DNA of 54,906 bases, from positions 1-54,906 of the forward strand of contig CALSCO010002414.1 in NCBI GenBank assembly GCA_943704415.1. The letters run 5' to 3'. The stretch comes from Parvularia atlantis (Eukaryota; Opisthokonta; Rotosphaerida). The notes beneath the pieces were generated by a model that did no database searches, was not told the origin of the DNA, and worked only from the letters and a program-made list of their open reading frames with translations. The position numbers and the translations under genes were made by a program. Positions 35,943 to 46,200 of the stretch are shown here, piece by piece (positions within the stretch are counted from its first letter, which is position 1; each line of letters begins with the position of its first letter).

Positions 35943-38270
35943 ATGGCCAAGCTGAACGCGTATGCTCCTGCGTTTGTGCCGTCCTGGGTGACCGTTACGC
36001 CTGCGCCCACTGCGCCCGCTGCGCCCGCGCCTGCACCGAGCGCGGCGGGGCCGGCAGCATCGCGGAGAGCGCGACCGCAGCCTTCAGCGGCGCCTGCTCA
36101 GCCATCGAGCGCGATTGCGACTGGCGCGCGACCATCGCCCAAGCAGCCAGCCGCACCATCGCCCAGGCAGGCCAAACTACCCGCACTCGCGCCTGCACCA
36201 TCGCCCAAGCAGCCGAAGCCATCTGCACCCGCACCTGCACCATCGACGAAGCAGCCCAAGCCACCCGCGCAACCTGCGCCACCCGCGCCACCACCGAAGC
36301 CGTCGTGGGCGGCCGTCGCAGCCACGCCGCGCCCGCCCGTCGCCATCCTCAAGCGCGGCGACCCCGTCCCGTCCGAGTTTGTCCTGCGCACGCCCAAGGC
36401 GCTCTTCGACAGCAACTGGCCGTCACTCAAGGCGGGCGGCCCGCCGGCACGATCGGCGGCCCCTGCAGCCTCGCTGCGCCTGCAGCGCGCGCCCCGCATT
36501 GCCGCCGGCAAGCACTCGGTAGCCGCGCCAGCCGCGCCGTCGGCGGCGGCGTCGCTGCGCAAGACCAAGAAGGAGGACATCACAATGGCCTGGTTTATCG
36601 ACGCGCAGCTGCAGGCGTGCACCGCGCGCGCCAGCACGCCCCCTCCCCCCCCCCCCCCCCCCCCCCCGTTGACGCCGGCTCGACGCGCAGCGGCTCTCGC
36701 TCAAGGACAGCGCCGGCGGGAAGCAGTCGGGCGCGGGCGCGACCGACCCGCGGGTGCTGGCGGCGCTGGCGATCGCGCGCAAGCCGGCGACGGGCGTCGC
36801 AGCGGCTGCCGCGGCCAGCAAGATCGTGCGCAAAAAGGGTGCGTCATCTGCCGCAGGTCGCAGCGACGACCGCTCACCCGCGCCGCAGGCAAGATGAGCG
36901 AGATCGCGAAAAAACATCGCCCGAGCAAGCTCAAGCGCCGCATCCTGCAGGACCGCGCCTACAAGGAGCAGCACCAGCACCAGCATAGGCGGCAAGAGGG
37001 CGCAAAGGCCGCCGGCCACCAGCCTGCGCCGCCGGCCTCGCCTTTGGCGCTGTTCCGGCCGCGGCGCGAGCAGAGCGAGCAGTACCGCACGATCTCCGCG
37101 GCCGTGCGCTGCGTGCTCGAGCGGTCACCGCGCCTGCTGACGGACCGCAGCGCCGTGCGCGAGTGCGTTTGCGTGCCGTCGCAGTGCCCGCACGGCCGCA
37201 CTCACGCAAACGACACGCAGGTACTGCACGCAGCTCATGTCGGCCGAGCTGGACGCAGTCGTGACGCGCATGCTCGGCAGCCTCACGCGCTTCCAGCAGC
37301 GCATGAAAGCGAAGAACCCGATCAACGCCAAGTCGCGGCGACGGCTGCTGCTGGGCCTGCGCGAGGTCGCGCGCCAGGCCCGCCTGGGCAAGCTCAAGGC
37401 GATCGTCATCGCGAAGAACATCGAGGCGAGCCACTTCAACGGTGCGCGCCTGCGCGTGCGGCGGCGCCGAGTGTGCTTACGGCACCGGCGCGGACAGACG
37501 GGCTCGACGACAAGCTCAACGAGATCTGCGAGCTCGCGCGCCAGCACCGCGTGCCGCTCGTGTTTGCGATGAGCAGGCGCAACCTAGGCCCGCGCGCGGC
37601 CTCTCGCTTTGCCGCGGCGCTAACGCGCGACACAGGCGCCGCCATGGAGCTGCGCGTGCCCGTGAGCATCGTCGGCATCTCGCGCGCGGACGGCGCCGAG
37701 GCTGAGCTGGCGGAGGCGCTGGCGATGTGCGAGCCGCTGCGCGAGCGGTGGCTGGACGAGTTCTGCCGGTGCCCGGATGAGGAGAACGCGGACGGAGAGC
37801 TGCCGCTACACGTAGCGGCGGCGTACGGCTACGTGGACGCGATCGAGCGGCTGCTCAAGGCGCGCGAGTGGCAGCTGAACGCGCGCACGCGCTCGTCGGT
37901 CGCACGCGCGCCGCTCATGCTCGCGGCCGAGCACGGGCGCCTCGCGGCGGTGGATGCGCTGCTGGCCAAGGGCGCTGACGCGACGGCCGTGGACGGCGCG
38001 GGGCTGACGGCGCTTGAGCATGCGCACATCCACCGGCGCAGTAAGGCGGTCGCCCGACTGACGCCGCTCACGCCCGGGCGCGACCTCGGCCGGCTTGAGC
38101 AGGTCGCGCTGGTCATGCCACCGCCGGGCAAGGCCGAGCAGGGGGCCGACGACGACGCGACCAGCAAGGGCAGCGACGCCGACAGCGACAGCGACGCAGC
38201 CGAGGCCGCCAATGACCCCGGCCCCGCGCCCGGCCCGCCCGCCCCGCCCGCAGCCGATCTAACACCATAG
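35943..38270 (+). CDS. SECISBP2: SECIS-binding protein 2 homologue with PAM2-like motif and ankyrin repeats
   Basis: Binds SECIS elements in selenoprotein mRNAs and directs selenocysteine insertion at UGA. About 670 residues. The extreme N-terminus, [13 protein letters not shown], fits a PAM2-like motif (poly(A)-binding protein ligand) and corresponds to the KLSADVKPFVPRF region of human SECISBP2. A Pro/Ala/Lys low-complexity region follows, then [17 protein letters not shown]. The RNA-binding part reads [104 protein letters not shown], and VPVSIVGIS. After it come about two to three ankyrin repeats (about 37780-38050: [40 protein letters not shown]). The intron near 37105-37232 is poorly resolved; that at 36615-36690 uses a GC donor. 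Confidence 0.85.
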   Translation: MAKLNAYAPAFVPSWVTVTPAPTAPAAPAPAPSAAGPAASRRARPQPSAAPAQPSSAIATGARPSPKQPAAPSPRQAKLPALAPAPSPKQPKPSAPAPAPSTKQPKPPAQPAPPAPPPKPSWAAVAATPRPPVAILKRGDPVPSEFVLRTPKALFDSNWPSLKAGGPPARSAAPAASLRLQRAPRIAAGKHSVAAPAAPSAAASLRKTKKEDITMAWFIDAQLQACTARASTPPPPPPPPPPLTPARRAAALAQGQRRREAVGRGRDRPAGAGGAGDRAQAGDGRRSGCRGQQDRAQKGCVICRRSQRRPLTRAAGKMSEIAKKHRPSKLKRRILQDRAYKEQHQHQHRRQEGAKAAGHQPAPPASPLALFRPRREQSEQYRTISAAVRCVLERSPRLLTDRSAVRECVCVPSQCPHGRTHANDTQVLHAAHVGRAGRSRDAHARQPHALPAAHESEEPDQRQVAATAAAGPARGRAPGPPGQAQGDRHREEHRGEPLQRCAPARAAAPSVLTAPARTDGLDDKLNEICELARQHRVPLVFAMSRRNLGPRAASRFAAALTRDTGAAMELRVPVSIVGISRADGAEAELAEALAMCEPLRERWLDEFCRCPDEENADGELPLHVAAAYGYVDAIERLLKAREWQLNARTRSSVARAPLMLAAEHGRLAAVDALLAKGADATAVDGAGLTALEHAHIHRRSKAVARLTPLTPGRDLGRLEQVALVMPPPGKAEQGADDDATSKGSDADSDSDAAEAANDPGPAPGPPAPPAADLTP
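36645..36667 (+). repeat. C23 homopolymer in SECISBP2 intron
   Basis: 23 uninterrupted cytosines forming the pyrimidine tract of the 36615-36690 intron. The exact count is likely to vary or be misread. Confidence 0.9.
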
Positions 38271-38321
38271 CTTATGCATGCGACGCGCCGCCAAAAAAAG
38301 AGAGGAAGACGGCGCGTTGCC

Positions 38322-39251
38322 TCACGACACGGTCGCGACCGGGACGGCGTGGTGCTCGGTCCGGTGGAAGAGGACCGCGGCGAGGCTGTTGCGCCGCTCG
38401 ATGCGCAGCCGCAGGAAGCGCAGCCGCTGGTCGATCCTGTCAAGCGACTTGGTCTGCTCGCGCCGCGCCAGCGCCAGCTGGTCGCGCTGGATCTCGGCCC
38501 AGTAGGCGTGGCGCGGGCACTCGGCCTTGGCGAGCCCGCAGCCAGGATACGTGCACTGCGTCTGCGGGCGTGCGGCTCAGCCCTATGCGCGCTCACGGCA
38601 GCGGGCACGCGCACGCACCGGCGGCCGCGGCTCGCTCGTCACGCGCCGGTGCTCCTCCTCGGCCTGCTGCAGCCGCTCCATCGACAGCAGGCACTCTGCC
38701 CGCGCGCGCTCGAGCAGGCGCAGCTCGGAACGGTCCTCCACCTCGACCGTGAGCAGCTGGCGGTGGTGCTGCTCGCGCGCCTCGGCGTCGCCGTCCGCGT
38801 CGCCCCATGCGCCCGCGTCTGACCCCGACGGCGCGCGCCGCTTGCTGAGGTAGTTGAGCCTGTCGCGCGCGCGCGCGCGCGACCGTTGGAGCCCACGGCG
38901 AAACGGCGCGTACAACGCCGACGCACCGCCGGCGCGCCATGGCCAGGCCGCAGCGTCGGCTGCAGTACTTGGATGCAAAGCTGGCGGTGCGCGGGCAGCC
39001 GGCGTTGGCGCAGGGCTGGGTGGGCCGCGGCGCGCGGCAGGTCGGGCAGTAGTACTCCTCGAGCCGCCCGGCCTCTGCGACGCTTATCCCGACGCAGTCG
39101 GCGTGGTACCACTCCTCGCAGCGGTCGCACTGGATCTGCGCGCCGGCGGTGCGCACGCGCACGCCCTCGTGAGCCCGCCGCGTCTGCGCGTCGCCGTGCC
39201 TCGCACCATGAGCCGCCCATCGTCGCGGCCGCGACACAGGCAGAAGGGCAT
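38322..39251 (-). CDS. CFP1/Spp1-like PHD-finger protein (Set1/COMPASS subunit)
   Basis: About 245 residues, four exons. Starts almost directly in a PHD finger: MPFCLCRGRDDGRLM|IQCDRCEEWYHADCVGISV...YYCPTC, the histone H3K4me3-reading type. A second Cys/His block follows, CANAGCPRTASFASKYCSRRCG, matching the KYCSDDCG zinc region of CXXC1/Spp1, then RLNYL and a coiled coil (RSELRLLERARAECLLSMERL). Near the C-terminus is a third zinc-like block, CTYPGCGLAKAECPRH, followed by another helix. No CXXC DNA-binding domain is seen, so it is closer to yeast Spp1 than to animal CFP1. Set1-complex membership is inferred from the PHD plus second zinc block. Confidence 0.75.
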
Positions 39252-39283
39252 GACGGCGCTAGCTGGGCGGCAGAAATCGCAGC
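39252..39283. promoter_or_regulatory. Shared divergent promoter, CFP1-like / PUF60
   Basis: 32 bp between opposite start codons. Confidence 0.4.
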
Positions 39284-41422
39284 ATGGCCGGTGCGCTCTC
39301 GCGCGCCCTGTCTCCAGCGGCAGCGGCTCACCGTCGCGCGGCGCCGCAGACCATGCGAACGGGCACGCGGACCTCGAGCAGCGCAAGCGCGGTGCGGCCG
39401 TGCCAGTGCGCACCGTGTCACGTCACGGGCTGACGGGCGCATGCGCGCGCGCGCGCGGCAGAGCTCGCGCTGACCGACGACGACCTGCCCGCTGGCTACG
39501 CCGAGGGCGTGGCGCGCGCGCGCGAGTTCGCGGCGTCATGGCAGCAGCGCTACAACCTGCAGCGGCAGCAGCAGCAGCAGGCGCAGTTGCTGCAGGAGGC
39601 GGCCGCGCTTGCGCGCCACGTGCTCGTCTGCTCGCGCGTATACGTGGGCAGCCTCGGCCTGGATGTGAGCAAGGACGACCTGGCGCGCGTGTTCGAGTCG
39701 TTTGGCTACGTCAAGACCGTCGACATGTCGTTCGACTCGGCCACGGGCAAACACAAGGGTGCGCGTTGCGCCCTTTCGCCTCTGTGCGCTCAAGTGCACC
39801 GCACTGCAGGCTTCTGCTTCATCGAGTACGAGTGCCCCGAGCCCGCCACGGCCGCCATCACGCAGCTGCAGGGCGCGCAACTGGGTGCGCGGCACGGCAC
39901 CGCCTGCCGCGACCCGTGCGTACGCGCTCACGCGCCGGGGCGTGCAGGCGGGCGGTCGCTCAAGCTCGGGCGGCCCAACAACGTCCCGACCGACCTGCCC
40001 AACATGGGCCTGCCGGCGCCCGTGCCCGAGCGCGTATACATCGGCAACGTGCACCAGGACATCAGCGAGCGCGACATATCGAGCGTGTTTGAGGCCTTTG
40101 GCAAGGCAAGGCCGCTCTGCGGCGCGCGACGGCTGCTGACGCGCACGCACGACACAGGTCGCCGAGTGTGCGCTCATCCCGGACCCAATCACGCGCAAGC
40201 ACAAATCGTACGGGTACATCCAGTACGAGAGCGTGTCGTCGGCCGAGGCCGCCGTCGTCGGCATGAACAGCTTCGAGCTGGGCGGGCGGCGGCTCGTCGT
40301 CACGCGGGTGCGACGGTGCTCTGCGGGCGCTGCCCCGGCCACTGACTTGGTCGCAGACCATCATGGGCGGGCCCATGCCGCTGGGAATGTCGAGCATGCC
40401 GCCGATGCCGGCCGTCGTGCCCGCGGCTGTGACGGGCTCGCGTCTGCAGGTGCGTCTGGGCACGGTCGGTGTCACGCATTGACGCCGCGCGGCGCAGCTC
40501 GTCGTGCCGCCAACGTCCTCGCTCGCCATCACCGCGCAGCCGCCCTCGGCCGTCGTCAACCCGATCATGGAGCAGGTCAACGCAAAGGCCGCGAGTATCA
40601 ACGCAGGCGGTGCGTCTGCTGCGGTCGCGGTCGTCGGCAAGCTCAGTCTCGGCCGCGCGCCCCCCAGTCGCCGCGCACGCCCCGCCGCCGCTGCCGATCC
40701 TCAGGACGGCCGCCGCACAGGCCCTGCCGCCGCCGCTGCCCGGTCTGGCGCCGGTGCCGCTGCCGGCCATGCCCGCAGAGGCCAGGGCAGATGTGCGTCC
40801 AAGCAGCACAAGCGCCTGTGTGCCTGACGCGCGGCGCGCAGGACGGGTCGCTGACGGGCGAGGAGACCGTGGCGATCTCAGGCCGTCAGCGCTTTGAGGT
40901 GATGCAGGTGCGGTTGCTTTGGCCTGTTTGCCGTTGCTGCGTGCAGCCTCATCGGTCGAGTTGCTACAGAGGCTGGCCGCGCGCTCTGAGCCGCGCACGA
41001 TCATGCTGCGCGACATGGTTCAGCCCGACGAGGTGCGCGCCGTGCACAGGTTAGGTCGGCGCCTGTCTGACGTGCGCTTAGGTCGACGACGACCTCGAAG
41101 GCGAGATCAAGAACGAGTGCACCAAGTTCGGCACGGTCACGCGGGTGTTCATCTACGTGCGCGCCTGCCGGGCGCCGGGGGCGTGCCGCGGGGCGCCTGA
41201 CGTACACGCAGGGCGGCGAGGGCGCGGTGCGCATCTTTGTGCAGTTTGCCAAGCCCGAGGAGGCCGGGCGCGCAAACCGGGTGCGCTACGTCGACAGCCA
41301 GCCGCCGCAGCGCTGACGTCCCGCCCGCGCAGGTATTTGACGGGCGCTACTTTGGCGGGCAACGCATCCGCTCGCAGCTGTACGACGACACGCGGTTCGC
41401 GGCGGGCGACTTTCTGGGCTGA
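39284..41422 (+). CDS. PUF60: Poly(U)-binding splicing factor PUF60 (half pint)
   Basis: 3' splice-site recognition factor that works with U2AF on pyrimidine tracts. About 470 residues in 14 exons. Exon 1 holds only ATGGCCG; the next opens DHANGHADLEQRKR. A Gln-rich helix precedes RRM1 (RVYVGSLGLDVSKDDLARVF, HKGFCFIEYECPEPA), then GGRSLKLGRPNNVP, and RRM2 (RVYIGNVHQDISERDISSVFEAFG, YGYIQYESVSSAEAAV). A Pro/Met/Ala linker follows, then GEETVAISGRQRFEVMQ|RLAAR and the C-terminal UHM domain (MLRDMVQPDE|VDDDLEGEIKNEC, GTVTRVFIY, VFDGRYFGGQRIRSQLYD). The order RRM-RRM-UHM and linking motifs match PUF60 exactly. An intron at 40106-40157 uses a GC donor (AAG|GCAAGG). Confidence 0.94.
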
Positions 41423-41508
41423 GAACCGTGTGCACTGGAGCACCCTGGCCAAGAAAAGACTCACTCTTGTCCGTCATCTGTGCGCACCCGTCAGCGTGAT
41501 GCGTCGCA

Positions 41509-42755
41509 CTATGCAGGCGCACCGTTGCCTGCTTGGCTGTCGGGCGGGCCGTTGTAGCCGCCGGCCATCATGTTCTGTGCCCTGTGCGACCGCGTCGGGC
41601 GCGTCAGCCGCTGCGGAGGCCGCGATCGTGGCGGGGGAGGCGCACATCTGCGCAATCGCGGGGTTGTTGAGCATATCGTTGAACGCGCCCGACTGCATCA
41701 TCTGGCTGGCCAGGTTGAGCATGGCCGGGTTCTGCAGCAGCGAGCCAAGGCCGCCCATGCCGCCCATGCCACCCAGCGCGCCGCCGAGGTCGCCCAGCCC
41801 CGCGAACGGGTTCGCCGCCGCCCCGGCCGCCGGCTGCGAGGGCGTCGTGGCCGCGCGTGCCAACGCGGGCGCCGCGTCGCCGCTGCCACCGGTCAGCTTC
41901 TCCTCGGCCTGCTTGAGGTCGCTGCGCAGCTTGTCGTTGGACGGGTCCAGCTCGACCGCCTTGCGGTACGCCTGCACGGCGCGGTCGTGCTGGCCGAGAC
42001 GCGTGCGGCACAGCCCGAGCCGCCCGTAGGCCTTGGCGTACGACGGGTCAAGCGCGATCGCCTGTTCGCAGTCGGCCGCAGCGTCCTCAACGTTCTTGAC
42101 GCAGAGGTGCGCGGCGGCCCTGCGCGGCGCTGTCAGGGGGCACAGCCCGTGCACGACCGAGTGTGTGCGCGCGCGCACCGGTTGGCAAAGTACACGGCGC
42201 GCGCCGCGCTCAGGCCGCTCTCGCCGTCGGTGGCGCGGATCGCGCGCGTGTAGGCGTCGATCGCAGACTCGTACAGGCCGTCCTTCAGGTGCGCGTTGCC
42301 CTCGCTCTTCAGGCTTTCGGCGAGCGCAGCGACGTCGGGCTTGGGCGCGGCGGCAGAGGCGGAGGCGGACGTGGCTGGGCTGGCCGCGGCGGGCGCGGAG
42401 GCGAGCGCCGAGGCGACCAGCTCGTCCAGCTGTAGGCCGCGCGCGCGCAGCGAGTACTTGGTTGCGTGCTCCTCGGACGCGAGATCGACGCCGAAGGCCT
42501 CGCTGACGCACTGTAGTGCGACTGGCAATCGATGGGTGACGCGCGGTCAACAAACAGGCGACGCGGCCATCCTGCGGACGCGGCGCGCACCCTCGACGCC
42601 CTCGGCCACGTCCGGCGCGAGCGTGCGCCCGGCCAGCAGCTGCTGCAGGTGCTCGGCCACCGCAAAGGCGGTCGCGGCGGCGCGATCACTGCCGCGCGCG
42701 CGGGCGCGCTGAGTGAGTCGCGTGGCGCATTCGCCCGCCATCACGCGCACCTCAT
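41509..42755 (-). CDS. SGTA: Small glutamine-rich TPR co-chaperone SGT
   Basis: Hsp70/Hsp90 co-chaperone that hands tail-anchored proteins to the GET/TRC pathway. About 333 residues, five exons. Exon 1 codes only ATGAG; together with exon 2 it reads MSDRAAATAFAVAEHLQQL, matching the SGTA dimerisation domain, then VALQCVSEAFGVDL. Three TPRs follow (SLKSEGNAHLKDGLYESAIDA, AAAHLCVKNVEDAAADCEQAI, AYGRLGLCRTRLGQHDRAVQA). The C-terminal NP-rich region contains NPFAGLGDL, GGMGGMGGLGSLLQNPAML and SGAFNDMLNNPAIAQM. All domains of the family are present in order. Start choice depends on the 5-nt exon; the alternative is 42741 without it. Confidence 0.92.
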
Positions 42756-42972
42756 GACAGGATGCGGCCTGACCGGGTGTGGCAGCGGAGCCAGTGGAAT
42801 GAGAGATCCGCATGGCCGCGGAGTGGCACACGCATGGCCGCGGAGACTTTGCCCTTTGGCCCACGCGGCCCTCCAGTCGCGCCGGCGTCGCGCGCTCGCG
42901 GGTGTCGGGCGGGCGGGCGGCGGCTGACGCGCTCGCGCAGGCGGCAAGCGGCGGGCGCGAGCGCAGCGAGGC

Positions 42973-43225
42973 ATGGCGTCGCCGGCGCGGTCCCCGTGGA
43001 ACACGCTGCGGGTGGCCGACGGTGAGGGCGCGGTCGTGAGGGCGCCAACGGCCGGTGGCGGCAAGCTGCGCGGCGCCAGTGACGGTGCGGGCGGTGGCGT
43101 GGGCGGTGGCGGCAGCGGCAGCGCGTCGACGCGGGGAAAGCCGTACGAGCGCCCGACGCCGCGGCACCCGGTGCGTCACGGTCGTGGCGGCCGACGCCGA
43201 CACAGACCAGCCCCGACTGACCGCC

Positions 43226-43259
<34 letters not shown>

Positions 43260-46200
43260 CGCTGGCGGCGTGCTTGGCAAGGTCCGCAACGCGCTCGCCA
43301 GCACCATCCCGTGGCAGTGGCTCGGCTGGTCGGGCGCAACGGTCGCGGCTAATGGGCACGCCGAGACGCTGAGCCGCGCGTCGACGGCCGAGCTGCGCGC
43401 GGCCGATGAGCAGGACGAGAGCGAGGGTGCGGCGCGCGACGAGGACAGGCGGCAGGAAGACGGCGAGGAGCAGCAGCAGGCCGAGCTGGAGGACGACGGG
43501 GGCGCCGACGTCGGCATGGACCGCGCCCCAGCACAGCAGGCCGCGCCGGTCTTCAGCCGCCCGCGCGAGTCCACCTCGCGCCACGCGACGCCTTACAGCA
43601 CGCGCGCGATGCCGACGGTGCGCGTGGCTGCTGCGGCCCACGCGGCCGTGCACTCATTGGTGCGCAGGACGCGCCGATCTCCTTCGCGGACCTCAACCAG
43701 AGCACGTTCACAAACGGCTTCCAGCGCCCGTACCAGATGTCGACCCCGGCGACGGTGCGTGTGCGCGCGTGGAGGTCGCGGGTGTGATTGCGCTCACGAG
43801 CGCGCGCACAGACCCGCCCGGCAGCCCACCTCGTGCGCCAGTCACCCTTCAAGATGAGCAGCGCCCCGGGCCGTGCCGACCTCGATCGCTCGACGGCCGG
43901 CCCGCACGACGGGCCGACCGTGCTGTACAACGGGCTGCGCGCGTCGGTCTACGTCCCGCCGACCGCGCGCACGCCCGTGCTGCGCCCGCTGTCGGCGTCG
44001 GTGAGCGCGCTGCCCGAGAAGCGCGCCAACGACGGCCTCGCGGGCGACAGCGCGACAGAGGTGCGACGGCGCGCGGGTGTACCTGCATGCAAGGCCGGTT
44101 GACCACCACGTGTCACAGCGCCCTGCCAAGCGCCGCGCCCTCAACCAGTCCGAGGACAGTAACGGCCGCAACCCCGAGGCTGGTGCGCGGCCCGTTGCCG
44201 CTGCCCGTCACACGCTTGCTGAGCGCCGCCACGGTCGCAGCCTTCTCGAGCTCGACGGCCAAGCGCATCCTTGAGACGCTCGAGCTCATGTCGTCGCCGC
44301 TGTCGGACGCGCGGCGCGTCGTCCCTGCGCCCTTCTCGATCCGCGCCCAGCGCGACCAGCTGCGCCAGCGTGCGCTCCAGCGCCAGCAACAGCGCGCCCT
44401 CGCCGCGGCCGGGAAGGTGTGCCGGCGGTGTCCGCTGTGTGCCGCTGACGCGCACGACACGGCCCCAGCTGACGGTGCCGCCGGCGCCTGCGGACGCTTC
44501 GACGCCGCCGAGTGAGCCGCAGTCCCTGCCCTTCTTGGCCACCGAGTCGTTCGAGCGCTCTGTCGCCGCTGCGGCCTCTGCCAGACCCGCTCCGCAGGCC
44601 GCCACTAAGCCCGTAGCAGCACCGGTGCCTACACCGGCACCCGTGGTCGAGCCCACCAAGCCGAAGCCGCAGCCTCAGCAGCAGCCCACGTTTAGTTTTG
44701 CAGCAGCGCCAAGTGCGTCGGGTGCTGCTCTCGCGCGCAAACCCGCCGCAGCGCCGACAGATGCACCGGCCGACAAAGAGACGCCAACGTGCGCGCGCCG
44801 CTTGCTGGCCCCGCCCTAGTGGACGACCTGACGTGCCCGCGTTGCAGGTTCAGCTTTACCAGCCCGGCCGCCAAGCCCGCGCCGTCACCGGCGTCTGCCG
44901 ATGAGCCGAAGCGGACTCTGTTCAAGGCCAAGGTGCGCGCGCGGTTCTCAGTTCGATCATCAGCATCTGCTGACGACGTTCGTGCAGCCGTCGCTGAGCA
45001 AGTCGAACAAGTTCTCCGCGCTCGCGACCGAGGGAGACAGCGACGGCGAGGACGGCGGCGCTTCCGTCGCTGCAGACAAGCCCAAGCAGATCCAGGCACG
45101 CACTGCGCGGGTGCATCGGTGCGGTCCGGCTGACGGACACGCTCGTGGTTAGGGCGCCCCCGCGCCCGCCTTGCCCAACGGCGCAACGCCCAAGAAGCTC
45201 GAGGCCGGTGCGGCCGTGCCGACGTTCACCTTCTCGACCACGCCGTCGGCCACGTCGTCGCCGCAGGCCGAGGTCGCCAAGAAGCTCGACAGCGACAAGC
45301 TGCCCACGTTCAACTTTGGCGCGAATATGCCAGCGGATGTTGCCGACAAGCCTGCGCCGACGTTCTCGTTTGGCGCCAGCAAGCCCGCTGTGCCGACGCT
45401 CTCGTTTGGCGCGAGCAAGTCTGCGGAGGAGAGGGCAGCCCCGTCGTTCAGTTTTGGCACGAGAAAACCAGCCGAAGAGAACGCTGCGCCGACATTTTCC
45501 TTCGGTTTAATCAAGCCGGCTGACACGGCAGACAAGCCTGCACCGTCGTTCAGCTTCGGTGCAAGCAAGCCGGCTGACACGTCAGACAAGGCTGTGCCGA
45601 CGTTCAGCTTCGGCACAAGCAAGCCGGCAGAGCAAGACAAGGCTGCACCGGCATTCGCATTTGATGCGAGCAAGCCGGCCAGCTCGGACACACCCGCAGC
45701 GGCGTCAGACGGCGCCAAGTGGCAGTGCGAGGTACGCCGCGGTCGCGCCCCGGTCGGCCGCTGCTGACGTGACACGCTGCGGCCCGGCAGATCTGCATGT
45801 CGCACAACGCGGCCTCGCTGAGCAAGTGCGCCGCATGCACCGCCGACCGCCCGGCTGGCGCAGCCAAGCCGGCGAGCGAGGAGAAGTGGCAGTGCGATGT
45901 GCGCGCGTGCACTGGTGGGCATGTGCACGCGAGCTGACGTGCTCGGCGCCGCAGACCTGCATGTCGCACAACGCGCCGACGCTCGACAAGTGTGCCTCGT
46001 GCACCGCCGACCGCCCGGATAAGCAGAAGGCTGCTGCACTGGCCGCACCCGCACCGGTCGCGCCAGCCGCAGCCCCGGCGCCCTTTGGTGCGCCCACGAG
46101 GCCCTCGCCCGCGTCCTCCATCTTCTCGTTCGGCGGGAGCAGCGACGGCAAGGTCGCTGACAAGCCGTTCACGTTTGGCGGACAGCCGGCGAGCACGGAC

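Noticed and set aside
39250-39252. PUF60 start at 39250 (MTALAGRQKS)
   Set aside because: The frame is open and phase-compatible, but the 39284 start with a canonical intron gives a cleaner acidic N-terminus and avoids overlap with the CFP1-like start; kept as a weaker option.
42739-42741. SGT start at 42741
   Set aside because: This ATG sits in an intron-like segment (GTGCGCG...GGCAG); splicing from ATGAG at 42755 restores the family N-terminus.
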